64,000 bases of DNA from Teredinibacter franksiae (GTDB lineage Bacteria; Pseudomonadota; Gammaproteobacteria; Pseudomonadales; Cellvibrionaceae). Position numbers and translations under genes: made by a program. The notes beneath the pieces were generated by a model that was not told the DNA's origin, ran no database searches, and was given only the letters and a program-made list of their open reading frames with translations. Location: the NCBI RefSeq assembly GCF_014218805.1, contig NZ_JACJUV010000001.1, positions 3,112,501 to 3,176,500 on the forward strand, read 5' to 3'. This document shows positions 34,359 to 44,134 of this stretch, one piece after another (within the stretch, counting starts at the first letter, position 1; each line of letters begins with the position of its first letter).

Positions 34359-36683
34359 ATGAGCAGTATCAACGCCCGCATTGCCCAAGAACTCAATACC
34401 CAAGAACGTCAGGTAGCCGCCGCTGTAGCGCTGTTGGATGAAGGCTCAACAGTGCCTTTTATCTCGCGCTATCGAAAGGAAGTAACCGGGGGGCTCGACG
34501 ATACCCAGCTACGAGAGCTGGAGCAGAGGCTTACCTATTTGCGTGAAATGGAAGACCGGCGGGAAACTATACTGAACTCCATTACCGAACAGGAAAAATT
34601 AACGCCCGAGCTAGAGGCACAGATAAAAGCGGCTGATACTAAAACGCAACTGGAAGATCTCTACCTTCCTTATAAGGTCAAGCGCAGAACCAAGGCCCAG
34701 ATTGCCCGTGAAGCTGGGTTGGAACCCCTGGCCGATCTACTGCTAAGCGACCCATCAAAAGACCCAGAGCAAGAGGCGCAGGCGTTCTTCAACAGTGAAC
34801 ACAAAATTGAAAACACCAAGTCGGCGCTGGATGGCGCCAAGCAGATATTGATGGAGCGCTTCAGTGAAGATGCCGCCCTTCTTGAAAAACTACGCAACTT
34901 TTTGCGCACGGAAGGATGTTTGCAAGCGAAATTAGTGGAAGGAAAAGAGCAGGAGGGGGCTAAATTTCGGGACTATTTTGAACACAGTGAAGCGCTGGTA
35001 AAAACACCTTCTCACCGTGCTTTGGCCATGTTTCGCGGTCGTAACGAAGGTGTGTTGACCCTCGCGCTAAACCTCGATGAACCCGAGGACAAACCGGCAA
35101 CTGCTATGCATCCGTGCGAAATAATGGTGGCGGAGCGTTTTACTATTACTGACGAGGCGAGGCCGGCGGATAAATGGTTAGCGGAAGTTGTGCGCTGGAC
35201 GTGGCGAATTAAATTACACACGCATCTGGAAACCGACCTGCTCGGGCGTTTGCGCGATAGTGCAGAAGCTGACGCGATTGATGTATTTGCCAGTAATCTC
35301 AAAGACCTACTACTGGCCGCCCCCGCTGGCCAAAAGGCAACAATAGGGCTCGACCCTGGGTTACGTACTGGGGTTAAAGTTGCTGTTGTAGATGCGACTG
35401 GGCAAGTGGTAGATCACTGCGCGATATTTCCAACGCCCCCGCAGAACCGAATTCAGGAAGCTGAAGCTGTCATTGTCGCGTTGTGTAGAAAACACAACGT
35501 TGGGCTTATCGCTATTGGCAATGGCACGGCTAGCCGTGAAACCGACAAGTTTGTGGCTGATGTACTAAAGGCGCATACCGATATCACTGCTCAGCAAGTG
35601 GTGGTAAACGAAGCCGGTGCTTCTATTTATTCGGCGTCGGAATATGCGGCTAAAGAGTTTCCCGATTTGGATGTCACCATACGCGGCGCAGTCTCGATTG
35701 CACGTCGGCTGCAGGACCCGCTGGCGGAGCTGGTAAAAATTGATCCGAAGTCCATAGGCGTAGGCCAATATCAGCATGATGTGTCTCAGTCTCGTTTGGC
35801 GAAAATGCTGGATACAGTGGTAGAAGATTGTGTGAATGGCGTGGGCGTGGAAGTCAATACCGCTTCTGCACCGCTTTTGGCGCGGGTGTCCGGACTTAAC
35901 ACCACAGTGGCTAACAATATCGTCGAATTTCGAAATCAGAATGGCCCCTTCTCAAACCGCAAGCAGTTCTTAAAAGTGGCCCGGCTGGGCGAAAAAGCCT
36001 TTGAACAGGCGGCGGGGTTTCTGCGTATTGCCAGTGGTGATAACCCCCTAGACGCTTCGGGTGTGCACCCAGAGGCTTATTCGGTTGTGGAAAGCATTGC
36101 CGAGAAAAATCGTCGCGAAATTAAAGGTTTGATGGGGGATACCGGCTTCTTACGTTCGTTGAGCGCAAACGATTACACCAGCGATCAGTTTGGAGTACCT
36201 ACAGTAACGGATATTTTATCGGAGCTTGATAAACCCGGTCGGGACCCGCGCCCAGAATTTAAAACCGCCAGCTTCCAAGAGGGTATAGAAAAAATATCCG
36301 ACCTGGAGCCGGGTTTGATTTTAGAGGGCACGGTAACCAACGTAACGAACTTTGGTGCTTTTGTTGATGTGGGTGTTCATCAAGACGGCCTTGTGCATAT
36401 TTCGGCACTGTCCAATACCTTTGTAAAAGACCCGCGCGAAGTGGTTAAAGCCGGGGATATCGTTAAAGTAAAAGTCATGGAGGTTGATGTGCCACGGAAG
36501 CGAATTGCTATGTCGATGCGTTTGGACGATACCCCTGGCGAGAAAACTTCACAACCTGGTGGCGGTGCGCGTCGAGGCGCAAAGGGAGCCGCGCCACGAC
36601 CACAAAAACAGCCTCAGTCACAACAGGGCACTATGGCTGCATTGTTTCAGGCGGCTGCACAAAATCCAAAAAACCGAAAGTGA
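34359..36683 (+). CDS. tex: Tex-family RNA-binding transcription accessory protein
   Basis: 774 residues, the usual Tex length. Domains in order are the N-terminal helical part with [37 protein letters not shown], a YqgF/RNase-H-like domain ([17 protein letters not shown]), helix-hairpin-helix elements ([26 protein letters not shown]), and a C-terminal S1 domain ([28 protein letters not shown]) followed by a basic, glycine-rich tail. Tex binds nucleic acid and influences transcription and stress survival. A perfect palindromic terminator separates it from the convergent tolC. Confidence 0.97.
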   Translation: MSSINARIAQELNTQERQVAAAVALLDEGSTVPFISRYRKEVTGGLDDTQLRELEQRLTYLREMEDRRETILNSITEQEKLTPELEAQIKAADTKTQLEDLYLPYKVKRRTKAQIAREAGLEPLADLLLSDPSKDPEQEAQAFFNSEHKIENTKSALDGAKQILMERFSEDAALLEKLRNFLRTEGCLQAKLVEGKEQEGAKFRDYFEHSEALVKTPSHRALAMFRGRNEGVLTLALNLDEPEDKPATAMHPCEIMVAERFTITDEARPADKWLAEVVRWTWRIKLHTHLETDLLGRLRDSAEADAIDVFASNLKDLLLAAPAGQKATIGLDPGLRTGVKVAVVDATGQVVDHCAIFPTPPQNRIQEAEAVIVALCRKHNVGLIAIGNGTASRETDKFVADVLKAHTDITAQQVVVNEAGASIYSASEYAAKEFPDLDVTIRGAVSIARRLQDPLAELVKIDPKSIGVGQYQHDVSQSRLAKMLDTVVEDCVNGVGVEVNTASAPLLARVSGLNTTVANNIVEFRNQNGPFSNRKQFLKVARLGEKAFEQAAGFLRIASGDNPLDASGVHPEAYSVVESIAEKNRREIKGLMGDTGFLRSLSANDYTSDQFGVPTVTDILSELDKPGRDPRPEFKTASFQEGIEKISDLEPGLILEGTVTNVTNFGAFVDVGVHQDGLVHISALSNTFVKDPREVVKAGDIVKVKVMEVDVPRKRIAMSMRLDDTPGEKTSQPGGGARRGAKGAAPRPQKQPQSQQGTMAALFQAAAQNPKNRK

Positions 36684-36734
36684 TAACCGCCGGGGTATAA
36701 GGGTTGCGACAACTTTTCGTTCGGTAATGCCCAT

Positions 36735-36765
36735 AAAAAAGGCCAGCTAATTAGCTGGCCTTTTT
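36735..36765. terminator. Bidirectional terminator between tex and tolC
   Basis: A perfect 20-bp palindrome (36741-36760) flanked by six As on the left and five Ts on the right, so it works for both convergent genes. Confidence 0.93.
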
Positions 36766-36775
36766 GGTTAGCGGC

Positions 36776-38155
36776 TTAATCAATCTGATTGCGGGATACT
36801 TTCTTGCTGGTATCGAGCCAGCCGTTCAACTCGGTCACATCGACCGGGGAGAGGGCGCCGGCAACTTGCTTGAGTTGCAGGGTGCTAAGCACATAAGAGT
36901 AGAGCGCATCAAAATAGTCACGTTGGGCACGGTATAAATTACGCTGTGCGTTCAATACATCGACCAAGTCGCGGGTACCGACATCGTAGCCGGCTTGGGT
37001 GGCTTCTAGTGCACTTTGGTTCGAGGTGATAGCCTGTGAGCGAGCTTTTACCGTGGCAACGCTGGTGGTTACCGTGAGGTAGATAGAGCGGGTTGCCTGT
37101 ACAACATCGCGCTGGCTCTGGCTCAGTTGTTCACGCGCGGCAATGAAGTCCTGCGCGGCTCTGCGGCGCGCAGCAGAAACGCCACCACCGTTAAAAATGG
37201 GTACCGATAGTGTCACACCAATGGATTGGCCTTGGGTGTCAGTGGTGGTAATTAGGCCAGTGTTAGGGTCGCTTTCGTTTGAGTTGTCTGAGTAGCTATA
37301 GGAGCCGACAAGTGTTGGTAGGTGCTGCGATTTTGCTGCTTTGCTAACATTTTTGGCGGAAGCGGCGCTGAGCGATGCAATTTTAAGGTTGTAGTTTTTT
37401 TCCATGGCCATATCCACCCAAGCATTCCGTTCAGCGGGGATGGGGGGAGATACGGTGAGGTCTTTCTTTAGCGGAGACAGCTGGAAGTGCGGCCGGCCGG
37501 TAATTACTTCTAAGGCTTCGAAAGCGATTGCTAGGCGGCCTTCGGTTATCAGTCGCTCTGCGGTGGCAGAGTCGAATACCGCCTGCGCTTCGTGTACTTC
37601 GGTAATGGCGGTTAACCCGACCTCAAAGCGCTGACGGGTTTGTTCTAGCTGATGGGAAAGTGCGTTCTCTTCCGCCTTCGCCGATTCTAGGTTATCAACC
37701 GCTTGTAAGGCAGCAAAATAGCCCTGAGCTGAACGCAGAATAATATCCTGTTCTGCAACTCGAAACTGCGCTTCAGCAATATCCGTTACGTCTTTTGCCT
37801 GCTGGTAAGAATACCAGACGGCCATATCGAACAATGGTTGGTTGAGGGTAATAGAGTAACCGCTATTGGTGCCGTTGGATTCGCTATTGATTGGCGCCAG
37901 GTTATCGTTAGTGGTGGTGGTCAAATCGGATGACGAGTCAGTCCAACCGGCCTGTGCGTTAACGCTGGGTAATAGACCCGCAAGGCCTAGCTTTGCACTC
38001 TCTTTACCCGCTTCCCTGTTCGCCTGGGCCACTTTAAACGTATGGTCGTTTAACAGCGCTTGCTGGTAAATTTCTTCCAGTGTAGAAGCCTGTCCTATAG
38101 TGGATATACCGCTAAGGGCGGCCAGGGCCATAAAATTCCTGCATGTTTTGTTCAT
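36776..38155 (-). CDS. tolC: TolC-family outer-membrane efflux channel
   Basis: 459 residues with a signal peptide (MALAALSGISTIGQAS) and TolC repeats. Signatures include LEEIYQQALLNDHTFKVAQANREAGKE at the start, VEDQDIILRSAQGYFAAL-like helices, and the second repeat AGYDVGTRDLVDVLNAQRNLYRAQRDYFDALYSYV. It forms the trimeric exit duct of tripartite efflux pumps and type I secretion. Its divergent position before nudF-yqiB-cpdA-yqiA-parE is the conserved gammaproteobacterial order, supporting true TolC orthology. Confidence 0.95.
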   Translation of the reverse strand: MNKTCRNFMALAALSGISTIGQASTLEEIYQQALLNDHTFKVAQANREAGKESAKLGLAGLLPSVNAQAGWTDSSSDLTTTTNDNLAPINSESNGTNSGYSITLNQPLFDMAVWYSYQQAKDVTDIAEAQFRVAEQDIILRSAQGYFAALQAVDNLESAKAEENALSHQLEQTRQRFEVGLTAITEVHEAQAVFDSATAERLITEGRLAIAFEALEVITGRPHFQLSPLKKDLTVSPPIPAERNAWVDMAMEKNYNLKIASLSAASAKNVSKAAKSQHLPTLVGSYSYSDNSNESDPNTGLITTTDTQGQSIGVTLSVPIFNGGGVSAARRRAAQDFIAAREQLSQSQRDVVQATRSIYLTVTTSVATVKARSQAITSNQSALEATQAGYDVGTRDLVDVLNAQRNLYRAQRDYFDALYSYVLSTLQLKQVAGALSPVDVTELNGWLDTSKKVSRNQID

Positions 38156-38371
38156 GAATGTTGTCCAGTGGTCGAGTAATTGTCTAATTCTTGTGCGGTC
38201 TTTATTTTTGCGATACTCAATATGGGGTTTAGCCAGACTGATATCACGATTTTAGCTTGAATAAATTACATCATGGGGTGGGGGAGCTGAATGTCAACAC
38301 TTACTGTAGCTTTACTCTGCGCATGGGCCTAAATACACTCATCTTCTTAATTAATAGTGGGGGGAAGCTAA

Positions 38372-39004
38372 ATGGCCGATATGGGGGCGAAAGCCGAATT
38401 GGGGGTGGATGATTTCACCGTTCATGAAGACGATGTTGTATACAACGGTTTCTTCAAAATGTACAAATTACGGCTCAGCCACAAGGCCTTTGATGGTGGT
38501 GATATTGATAATATCAGCCGCGAGCTATTTCATCGAGGCGAAGCGGCAGCTGCGATCCTCTACGACCCGCAAAATGACCTTATTGGCCTTATAGAACAAT
38601 TTCGCATAGGTGCGTTGGCATCGGAGTTTGGGCCTTGGTGCTTGGAAACGGTGGCGGGCATGATGGAGGAAGGTGAAACACCGGAAGCGCTTATCCGGCG
38701 TGAGTTGGAAGAAGAGGCGGGCATTGTTGGCGCCCACATTTTACCTATCTCTAGTTATTACTCATCACCGGGCGGCTGTAGTGAAAAAATCCATCTGTTT
38801 TGCGGGTTGTGCGATCTAAAGGGTAAAGGTGGTCTATTTGGTTTAGCGGATGAGCATGAAGATATTCGCTTTACGGTATACCCTGCCGGTGATGTTTTTC
38901 AAACTATGTATCAGGGTCGTACCAATAACGCGGCAACCTTGATAGGCTTGCAGTGGATACAACTTAATCGAAACGATTTACAAAATACATACGCAGGCCA
39001 ATAG
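38372..39004 (+). CDS. nudF: ADP-ribose pyrophosphatase (Nudix)
   Basis: 210 residues; ATG preceded by GGGGGAAG. The Nudix box is visible (GMMEEGETPEALIRRELEEEAGI, with the G-x5-E-x7-REUxEExGU pattern). Upstream lies AAAAILYDPQNDLIGLIEQFRIGA, the NudF/ADPRase pattern, and SSPGGCSEKIHLF follows the box. It hydrolyses ADP-ribose to AMP and ribose 5-phosphate. It is followed two bases later by yqiB, as in E. coli. Confidence 0.95.
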   Translation: MADMGAKAELGVDDFTVHEDDVVYNGFFKMYKLRLSHKAFDGGDIDNISRELFHRGEAAAAILYDPQNDLIGLIEQFRIGALASEFGPWCLETVAGMMEEGETPEALIRRELEEEAGIVGAHILPISSYYSSPGGCSEKIHLFCGLCDLKGKGGLFGLADEHEDIRFTVYPAGDVFQTMYQGRTNNAATLIGLQWIQLNRNDLQNTYAGQ

Positions 39005-39006
39005 AC

Positions 39007-39456
39007 GTGGCAACCTCTTCCGAATTAAACACCTCCAAACAAAAGTCGATATCGGTCGATATTAAAGGCCATCACGCCCAGTGTGAGCTTAATTTCCATC
39101 GTCTGCTAACGCTTATGCCGGGCTGGAAAGAGGGCGCCGAACGGTGGGCGTTTGCCATTGGTTCTGGGCACCTGTTTAAAGTGCAAATGCGCGTTATCGA
39201 TTCGGCGCGCTACACCACTACTTTAGAGGTGGAGCAGCATCAGCAAGGGCTGCAGCCGCCACGGCTAATTGTGCGTTTATACCACGACGCGAGTATGGCG
39301 GAGATCATCTCCTGGGATGGCCATAGGCACTGGAAACCACATTACGACTACCCTAACCCGCAAATGTATATGCCAGACGAAAAGCTTGCCCTCAACCGCT
39401 TCTTGGGAGACTGGTTAGAAGTGTGTCGCACTCAGGGATATGCCCGCTCAGATTAG
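39007..39456 (+). CDS. yqiB: DUF1249 protein YqiB
   Basis: 149 residues from GTG 39007. DUF1249 hallmarks are NFHRLLTLMPGW, VIDSARYTTTLEV, LIVRLYHDASMAEI and HYDYPNPQMYMPDEKLALNRFLGDWL. Function unknown, but the gene is conserved between nudF and cpdA. Confidence 0.93.
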   Translation: MATSSELNTSKQKSISVDIKGHHAQCELNFHRLLTLMPGWKEGAERWAFAIGSGHLFKVQMRVIDSARYTTTLEVEQHQQGLQPPRLIVRLYHDASMAEIISWDGHRHWKPHYDYPNPQMYMPDEKLALNRFLGDWLEVCRTQGYARSD

Positions 39457-39790
39457 TGTGAAACTGTTCTCGTTCGTACAAAATATTATTTCGCTTTCAG
39501 CTCATTCCAGCCCACACTTCCTCTACCGGGGTAGCACTCTCGCTTGACCACAAGCCGTTATTGGTGCCCTAGATAAGCAAAGTTCAACGGTGTTAAGGCT
39601 TATCTGTTGGTTCATACGAGTACGGGAGTTTGGCCACATTACTTAAAAGTTTCCAACGGGAGCTTTAAATTAGTGTTATCACGCCCTAATATGGATAGCC
39701 CCGCCATTAAATGGATACAGGAGCCTGAAAAAAGGTCTAAACGCCAAAGGGTTTTTAGAAACAAGGTTCCAAGAGCAGAGCAGATGAATT
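39457..39790. other. Intergenic region yqiB-cpdA
   Basis: 334 bp with no convincing gene; a short open frame from 39607 overlaps the cpdA start and lacks RBS and family resemblance. It is longer than the usual gap in this cluster and may hold a promoter for cpdA. Confidence 0.4.
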
Positions 39791-40576
39791 ATGAGGCCGT
39801 TTCGCCTTTTACAGATAACGGATTGTCACTTAGGTAGTCAGCCTGGAGAGAAGCTACTCGGTCTAGATACCGATCAGAGCCTCTACGATGTACTTCAGCT
39901 GCTACAAGCTAATGAAGCCCCGGATATGATCCTCGCAAGTGGAGACATATCCAATGATGGCGGCGTTGCTTCCTATGAGCGTTTCATTCATATCATTGAG
40001 CGCTACTTTCCCAATACGCCCTTGGCCTGGTTGCCCGGTAATCACGACGACCCCATGAATATGGATCAGGTCGCTAATTTACCCATTGAGGCCCATTGCA
40101 TTCGCGGCGGCTGGAACATGACTTTTCTCGATTCGCGTATCCCGATGGAAGAAGGTGGAGATCTGCACCCCAATGAGCTCGATCGGTTGGATCAGCAATT
40201 GGCGGCTTACCCTAGGTTACCTGCCGCGGTTTTCCTCCATCACCAGCCGGTTCCTGTCGGTAGTGAATGGCTGGACCAGTACGTAGTATTGAGCCATAAA
40301 GCATTTTTTAAAATCCTCGATCGACACCCACAGGTTAAATCGGTGTGTTGGGGCCACGTGCATCAGTCTTTTGAAGCGGAGCGAAACGGCGTGCAATTAC
40401 TGGCAACGCCTTCCACCTGCGTACAGTTTTTGCCCAATTCCGAGAAGTTTGGTGTTGATGCGGCCATGCCGGGTTATCGTCGCTTCGAGCTACACGCCAA
40501 TGGCCGTGTTGAAACCGAGGTATGCCGAATTAAAGATAAAGTGTACAAAATCGATTTCGCCTCCACCGGCTATTAA
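39791..40576 (+). CDS. cpdA: 3',5'-cyclic-AMP phosphodiesterase
   Basis: 261 residues. It has the calcineurin-like metallophosphatase motif set in order: ITDCHLG, LASGDISNDGG, WLPGNHDD, FLHHQPVPVGS and WGHVHQ. CpdA lowers cAMP and thus modulates CRP activity. The position matches E. coli (between yqiB and yqiA). The RBS is weak; the ATG at 39791 gives the standard N-terminus. Confidence 0.93.
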   Translation: MRPFRLLQITDCHLGSQPGEKLLGLDTDQSLYDVLQLLQANEAPDMILASGDISNDGGVASYERFIHIIERYFPNTPLAWLPGNHDDPMNMDQVANLPIEAHCIRGGWNMTFLDSRIPMEEGGDLHPNELDRLDQQLAAYPRLPAAVFLHHQPVPVGSEWLDQYVVLSHKAFFKILDRHPQVKSVCWGHVHQSFEAERNGVQLLATPSTCVQFLPNSEKFGVDAAMPGYRRFELHANGRVETEVCRIKDKVYKIDFASTGY

Positions 40577-40612
40577 AGACCGCTATAATGCAGGCCTTCG
40601 CAAGAGGTCTGC

Positions 40613-41191
40613 ATGGCAACAATTCTTTATATTCACGGTTTTCTCAGCTCTCCGCAGTCATTTAAAGCTCGGGTTACTCAGCAATGGCTGGCGGCCAACC
40701 GGCCTGATCTCCACTATATTTGCCCCGCTTTATCGTCTTACCCACAAAAGGCTGCCGCCGCACTTAAGGATCAGCTAAAATCGCTTGCGCAAGAGCCGCT
40801 GTATATCATTGGTAGCTCTCTTGGCGGGTTTTGGGCTACCTGGCTGATAGAGCAGTCGCTTGCAAAAAAAGCGGTAATCATCAACCCTGCTGTTGCTCCG
40901 CAAACATTTGTGCGGCCGTTACTGGGTGAACCACTGAAGAGCTACTACACCGACGAAGTATTTACTTTGGGCACCGACGACTTGGCCGCTATTGAGCAGT
41001 ACGACTACCCGGTGGTGAAACGATACGATGCCTACTGGCTTATGGTACAAATGGGCGATGAAACGCTGCCCTACCAGCAGGCTGTTGCAAAATACCGGTG
41101 GTGCCAGCAGCGGGTCGAGCCGGGGGGTAGCCACACGTTTGATGGCTATGAAAAATGGCTGCCAAAGATAATGAATTTTTTTAATGTGTGA
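40613..41191 (+). CDS. yqiA: YqiA-family alpha/beta-hydrolase (esterase)
   Basis: 192 residues. Motifs are ILYIHGFLSSPQSFKA, the nucleophile elbow IIGSSLGGFWATWL, an acidic region, and PGGSHTFDGYE with the catalytic His. E. coli YqiA hydrolyses short acyl-CoA and p-nitrophenyl esters. RBS AGAGG. A hairpin (40589-40596 with 40606-40613) would cover the RBS and the first base of the start codon. Confidence 0.92.
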   Translation: MATILYIHGFLSSPQSFKARVTQQWLAANRPDLHYICPALSSYPQKAAAALKDQLKSLAQEPLYIIGSSLGGFWATWLIEQSLAKKAVIINPAVAPQTFVRPLLGEPLKSYYTDEVFTLGTDDLAAIEQYDYPVVKRYDAYWLMVQMGDETLPYQQAVAKYRWCQQRVEPGGSHTFDGYEKWLPKIMNFFNV

Positions 41192-41289
41192 TCGCCTAAG
41201 TATTCAGTGTTACATGCATGAGATAAACAGTGCGACAAACGGTATAAACATTAAAACCACCCATACAAACAAAAACAATTAGAGAAGCA

Positions 41290-43176
41290 ATGGCAACTTA
41301 CACTGCAGAAGATATTGAAGTACTCACGGGTCTAGACCCGGTGAAAAAACGCCCGGGTATGTACACCGACACTACACGCCCAAATCATCTCGCGCAGGAA
41401 GTGATAGACAACAGTGTTGATGAAGCCTTGGCCGGTCATGCAAATAAAATTGAAGTAGTGCTGCATAAAGACCAATCCGTCAGTGTTTCCGATGACGGAC
41501 GAGGTATGCCAGTAGATTTACATCCAGAACAAAAAAAACCGGGTGTGGAGGTTATTCTTTCAACACTTCATGCGGGGGGTAAATTTTCTAATAAAAACTA
41601 TCAGTTCTCCGGTGGTTTACACGGCGTGGGTGTATCGGTTGTTAATGCACTTTCACAGGTTTTAGAGGTCACTATTAAGCGCGACGGTAAGGTGTACCGC
41701 ATAGGCTTTAAAAACGGTGACAAGGCCTCCGACCTCACCGAGGTCGATACCTGTGGCAAGCGCAATACGGGCACCACCGTTAGATTTCTACCCAACCCTA
41801 AGTATTTTGATTCCCCTAAATTTTCGGTTTCACGCTTGCGTCATGTACTGCGAGCAAAAGCAGTATTGTGTCCCGGTCTTGAGGTTGTATTCGTCGACGA
41901 ACAGTCGGGAGATACCGATACTTGGTTCTACCAAGATGGACTTAAAGACTATTTGAAGGCCGCTACACAAGGGTGGGAAACACTGCCCGAGCAACCCTTT
42001 GTAGGCGTGTTTGCCGGTACTACAGAGGCGGCAGACTGGGCCGTGCAATGGTTGCCAGAGGGCGGCGAAGTTGTTCAAGAAAGTTACGTTAACCTTATTC
42101 CTACCGCGCAGGGGGGCACCCATGTAAATGGCTTGCGCACCGGGTTAATGGATGCAATGCGAGAGTACTGTGAAATTCGCAATATAATACCGCGTGGCAT
42201 TAAACTGGCTCCCGATGATATTTGGGCGAATTGTTGTTTTGTTTTGTCACAGAAAATGTCAGACCCGCAGTTTTCTGGTCAAACCAAAGAACGCTTGTCT
42301 TCACGCGAGGCGGCGGCTTTTGTGTCGGGTGTAGCCAAAGATGCTTTCAGTTTATGGTTGAATCAGCATACGGAAGAGGGTGATAAACTTGCTGATTTTT
42401 GCATTAGTAACGCGCAAAAACGTGTGCGTTCAAGCAAAAAAATTGCACGTAAAAAAGTTACCGCTGGCCCGGCATTACCGGGAAAGCTGGCCGATTGCTC
42501 TTCCGATGATCCAAGCGCAGGCGAATTATTTTTAGTGGAAGGCGACTCGGCGGGCGGCTCTGCTAAACAGGCGCGAGATCGCGTGTATCAAGCTATCATG
42601 CCATTGCGCGGAAAAATATTGAATACATGGGAGGTGGATAGCGCAGAAGTGCTTGCCTCACAGGAAGTACACGATATTTCTGTTGCGCTCGGCATCGACC
42701 CGGGCTCCGATAACCTCGAAAACTTACGTTACCACAAAGTGTGTATTCTTGCCGACGCCGACTCCGATGGCTTACATATTGCCACGCTGCTTTGCGCGCT
42801 TTTTGTTCGCCATTTTCATGCGTTAGTCAAAACTGGCCACGTGTTTGTTGCCATGCCGCCCTTGTTTCGTATCGATATAGGTCAAGACGTTTACTATGCC
42901 CTCGATGAAAGTGAAAAGCAGGGTATTCTCGAGCGCATACAAGCGGAAAAGAAGAAGGGCAAAGTGAATGTGCAGCGTTTTAAGGGGTTGGGTGAAATGA
43001 ACCCGCTACAATTGCGAGAAACCACTATGGCCGTTGATACCCGTCGGTTGGTGCAGCTAACAATTGATGCGGGAGACGACACTCATCAGCTTTTAGATAT
43101 GCTGTTAGCAAAGAAACGCTCGGGTGATCGAAAGATATGGCTTGAAAGTAAGGGCGCTCTGGCGGACATCGACTAG
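41290..43176 (+). CDS. parE: DNA topoisomerase IV subunit B
   Basis: 628 residues, the standard ParE length. It shows the GHKL ATPase (EVIDNSVDEALAGHA, DDGRGMPVD, GGLHGVGVSVVNALS), the transducer Lys loop QTKERLSSREAAAF, and the TOPRIM motifs FLVEGDSAGGSA and LADADSDGLHI. With ParC, encoded elsewhere, it decatenates daughter chromosomes. Its stop overlaps the stop of the convergent downstream gene by sharing CTAG. Confidence 0.97.
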   Translation: MATYTAEDIEVLTGLDPVKKRPGMYTDTTRPNHLAQEVIDNSVDEALAGHANKIEVVLHKDQSVSVSDDGRGMPVDLHPEQKKPGVEVILSTLHAGGKFSNKNYQFSGGLHGVGVSVVNALSQVLEVTIKRDGKVYRIGFKNGDKASDLTEVDTCGKRNTGTTVRFLPNPKYFDSPKFSVSRLRHVLRAKAVLCPGLEVVFVDEQSGDTDTWFYQDGLKDYLKAATQGWETLPEQPFVGVFAGTTEAADWAVQWLPEGGEVVQESYVNLIPTAQGGTHVNGLRTGLMDAMREYCEIRNIIPRGIKLAPDDIWANCCFVLSQKMSDPQFSGQTKERLSSREAAAFVSGVAKDAFSLWLNQHTEEGDKLADFCISNAQKRVRSSKKIARKKVTAGPALPGKLADCSSDDPSAGELFLVEGDSAGGSAKQARDRVYQAIMPLRGKILNTWEVDSAEVLASQEVHDISVALGIDPGSDNLENLRYHKVCILADADSDGLHIATLLCALFVRHFHALVKTGHVFVAMPPLFRIDIGQDVYYALDESEKQGILERIQAEKKKGKVNVQRFKGLGEMNPLQLRETTMAVDTRRLVQLTIDAGDDTHQLLDMLLAKKRSGDRKIWLESKGALADID

Positions 43177-43862
43177 TTCTTGTACCTCTCCAATGCTTTA
43201 TGCAGCGCCCGCTGAATTTTTTCGGATTCAGTTGGGCTGTTGCCGCACTTATAAGGTAATGACCAATACCCCGAATTCGTCTCGTCGTGCCCTTCGGTAA
43301 ACGCGAAACAAACATTCCCTTTCTGTATTATCTTTTGCCCGTGAATAGTGGTAAATGTATCGACATTTTTGTGCCTGGTGTTGTTCTGGCTATAGAGTTT
43401 ATTCGCATCACCAATATTTTTTCGAAGTTTAGGATCAAATACAGTTGCCGATCTTTTTTGCTGTTGCGGGAAAGAACGGCTAACGGAATTGTTTGTGGTT
43501 ATGTCTACAGGTTCACTGGGCTGGATTCTGGCTTGGTCGATGTTGTTATTCGGTCGTATTTTTATGGCGGAATCGGCAACGCCTTTCATGGTCACTTCAT
43601 TGTGTAAAAGCTTTTCTTTCAAGTCAGCTTCCGGCTGGGCGGGCAGGCTTGGCTTTTTGTTGGTTTGCAAGCTGTGGGGCTGCAAGAGATGTACGGTTCG
43701 GATACTTGCTGCTCCTTGAGGGGGCTCCATGGGTAGCCTCTCAGGTTTGAAACAATAAAAGGCTGTAAAATGCACGGCCGCAGAAAAGATCAGTGCAACA
43801 ATAAGTTTTTTAGCTTGGCTGTTGTCCAGCGTTCTGGCAAAGTCTTCTGTGAGTACCAGCAA
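43173..43862 (-). CDS. Single-pass membrane protein with TonB-like N-terminal helix
   Basis: 229 residues; start TTG 43862, after GGAATAACG, uncertain. The N-terminal helix KLIVALIFSAAVHFTAFYCF carries Ser and His four residues apart, the SHLS spacing of TonB/TolA that contacts ExbB/ExbD. A Pro/Gln/Lys-rich periplasmic region follows (MEPPQGAAS, SLQTNKKPSLPAQPE), then a C-terminal domain of about 60 residues with two Cys (GNVCFAF, LPYKCG) that I do not recognise as a TonB C-domain. Possibly an orphan energy-coupled protein; function unknown. Confidence 0.6.
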   Translation of the reverse strand: MLVLTEDFARTLDNSQAKKLIVALIFSAAVHFTAFYCFKPERLPMEPPQGAASIRTVHLLQPHSLQTNKKPSLPAQPEADLKEKLLHNEVTMKGVADSAIKIRPNNNIDQARIQPSEPVDITTNNSVSRSFPQQQKRSATVFDPKLRKNIGDANKLYSQNNTRHKNVDTFTTIHGQKIIQKGNVCFAFTEGHDETNSGYWSLPYKCGNSPTESEKIQRALHKALERYKN

Positions 43863-44134
43863 ACGTTATTCCAATAAGTGATAGAGGTGCTCTTATGTGA
43901 CGGCTAGAAGGCCATTTGGTTCGGGTGAGATTTCGCAATTGTTTAGGCCTAACTAGAGGAATTTAAGCGAGTGTTTTAAAAAACGGTACCCATAAACCGT
44001 TTTTATCTGTGCTCTCAGAGTGAAAAACCTGAAAAACTGATGCTCCAAAATCAAACAATTGGACTAAGCTGAAGTAACAGTGCCAACGGTTCTTGGTGAT
44101 GTGACTATGTGTTGTATTGCGAGATGTGAAGCTC

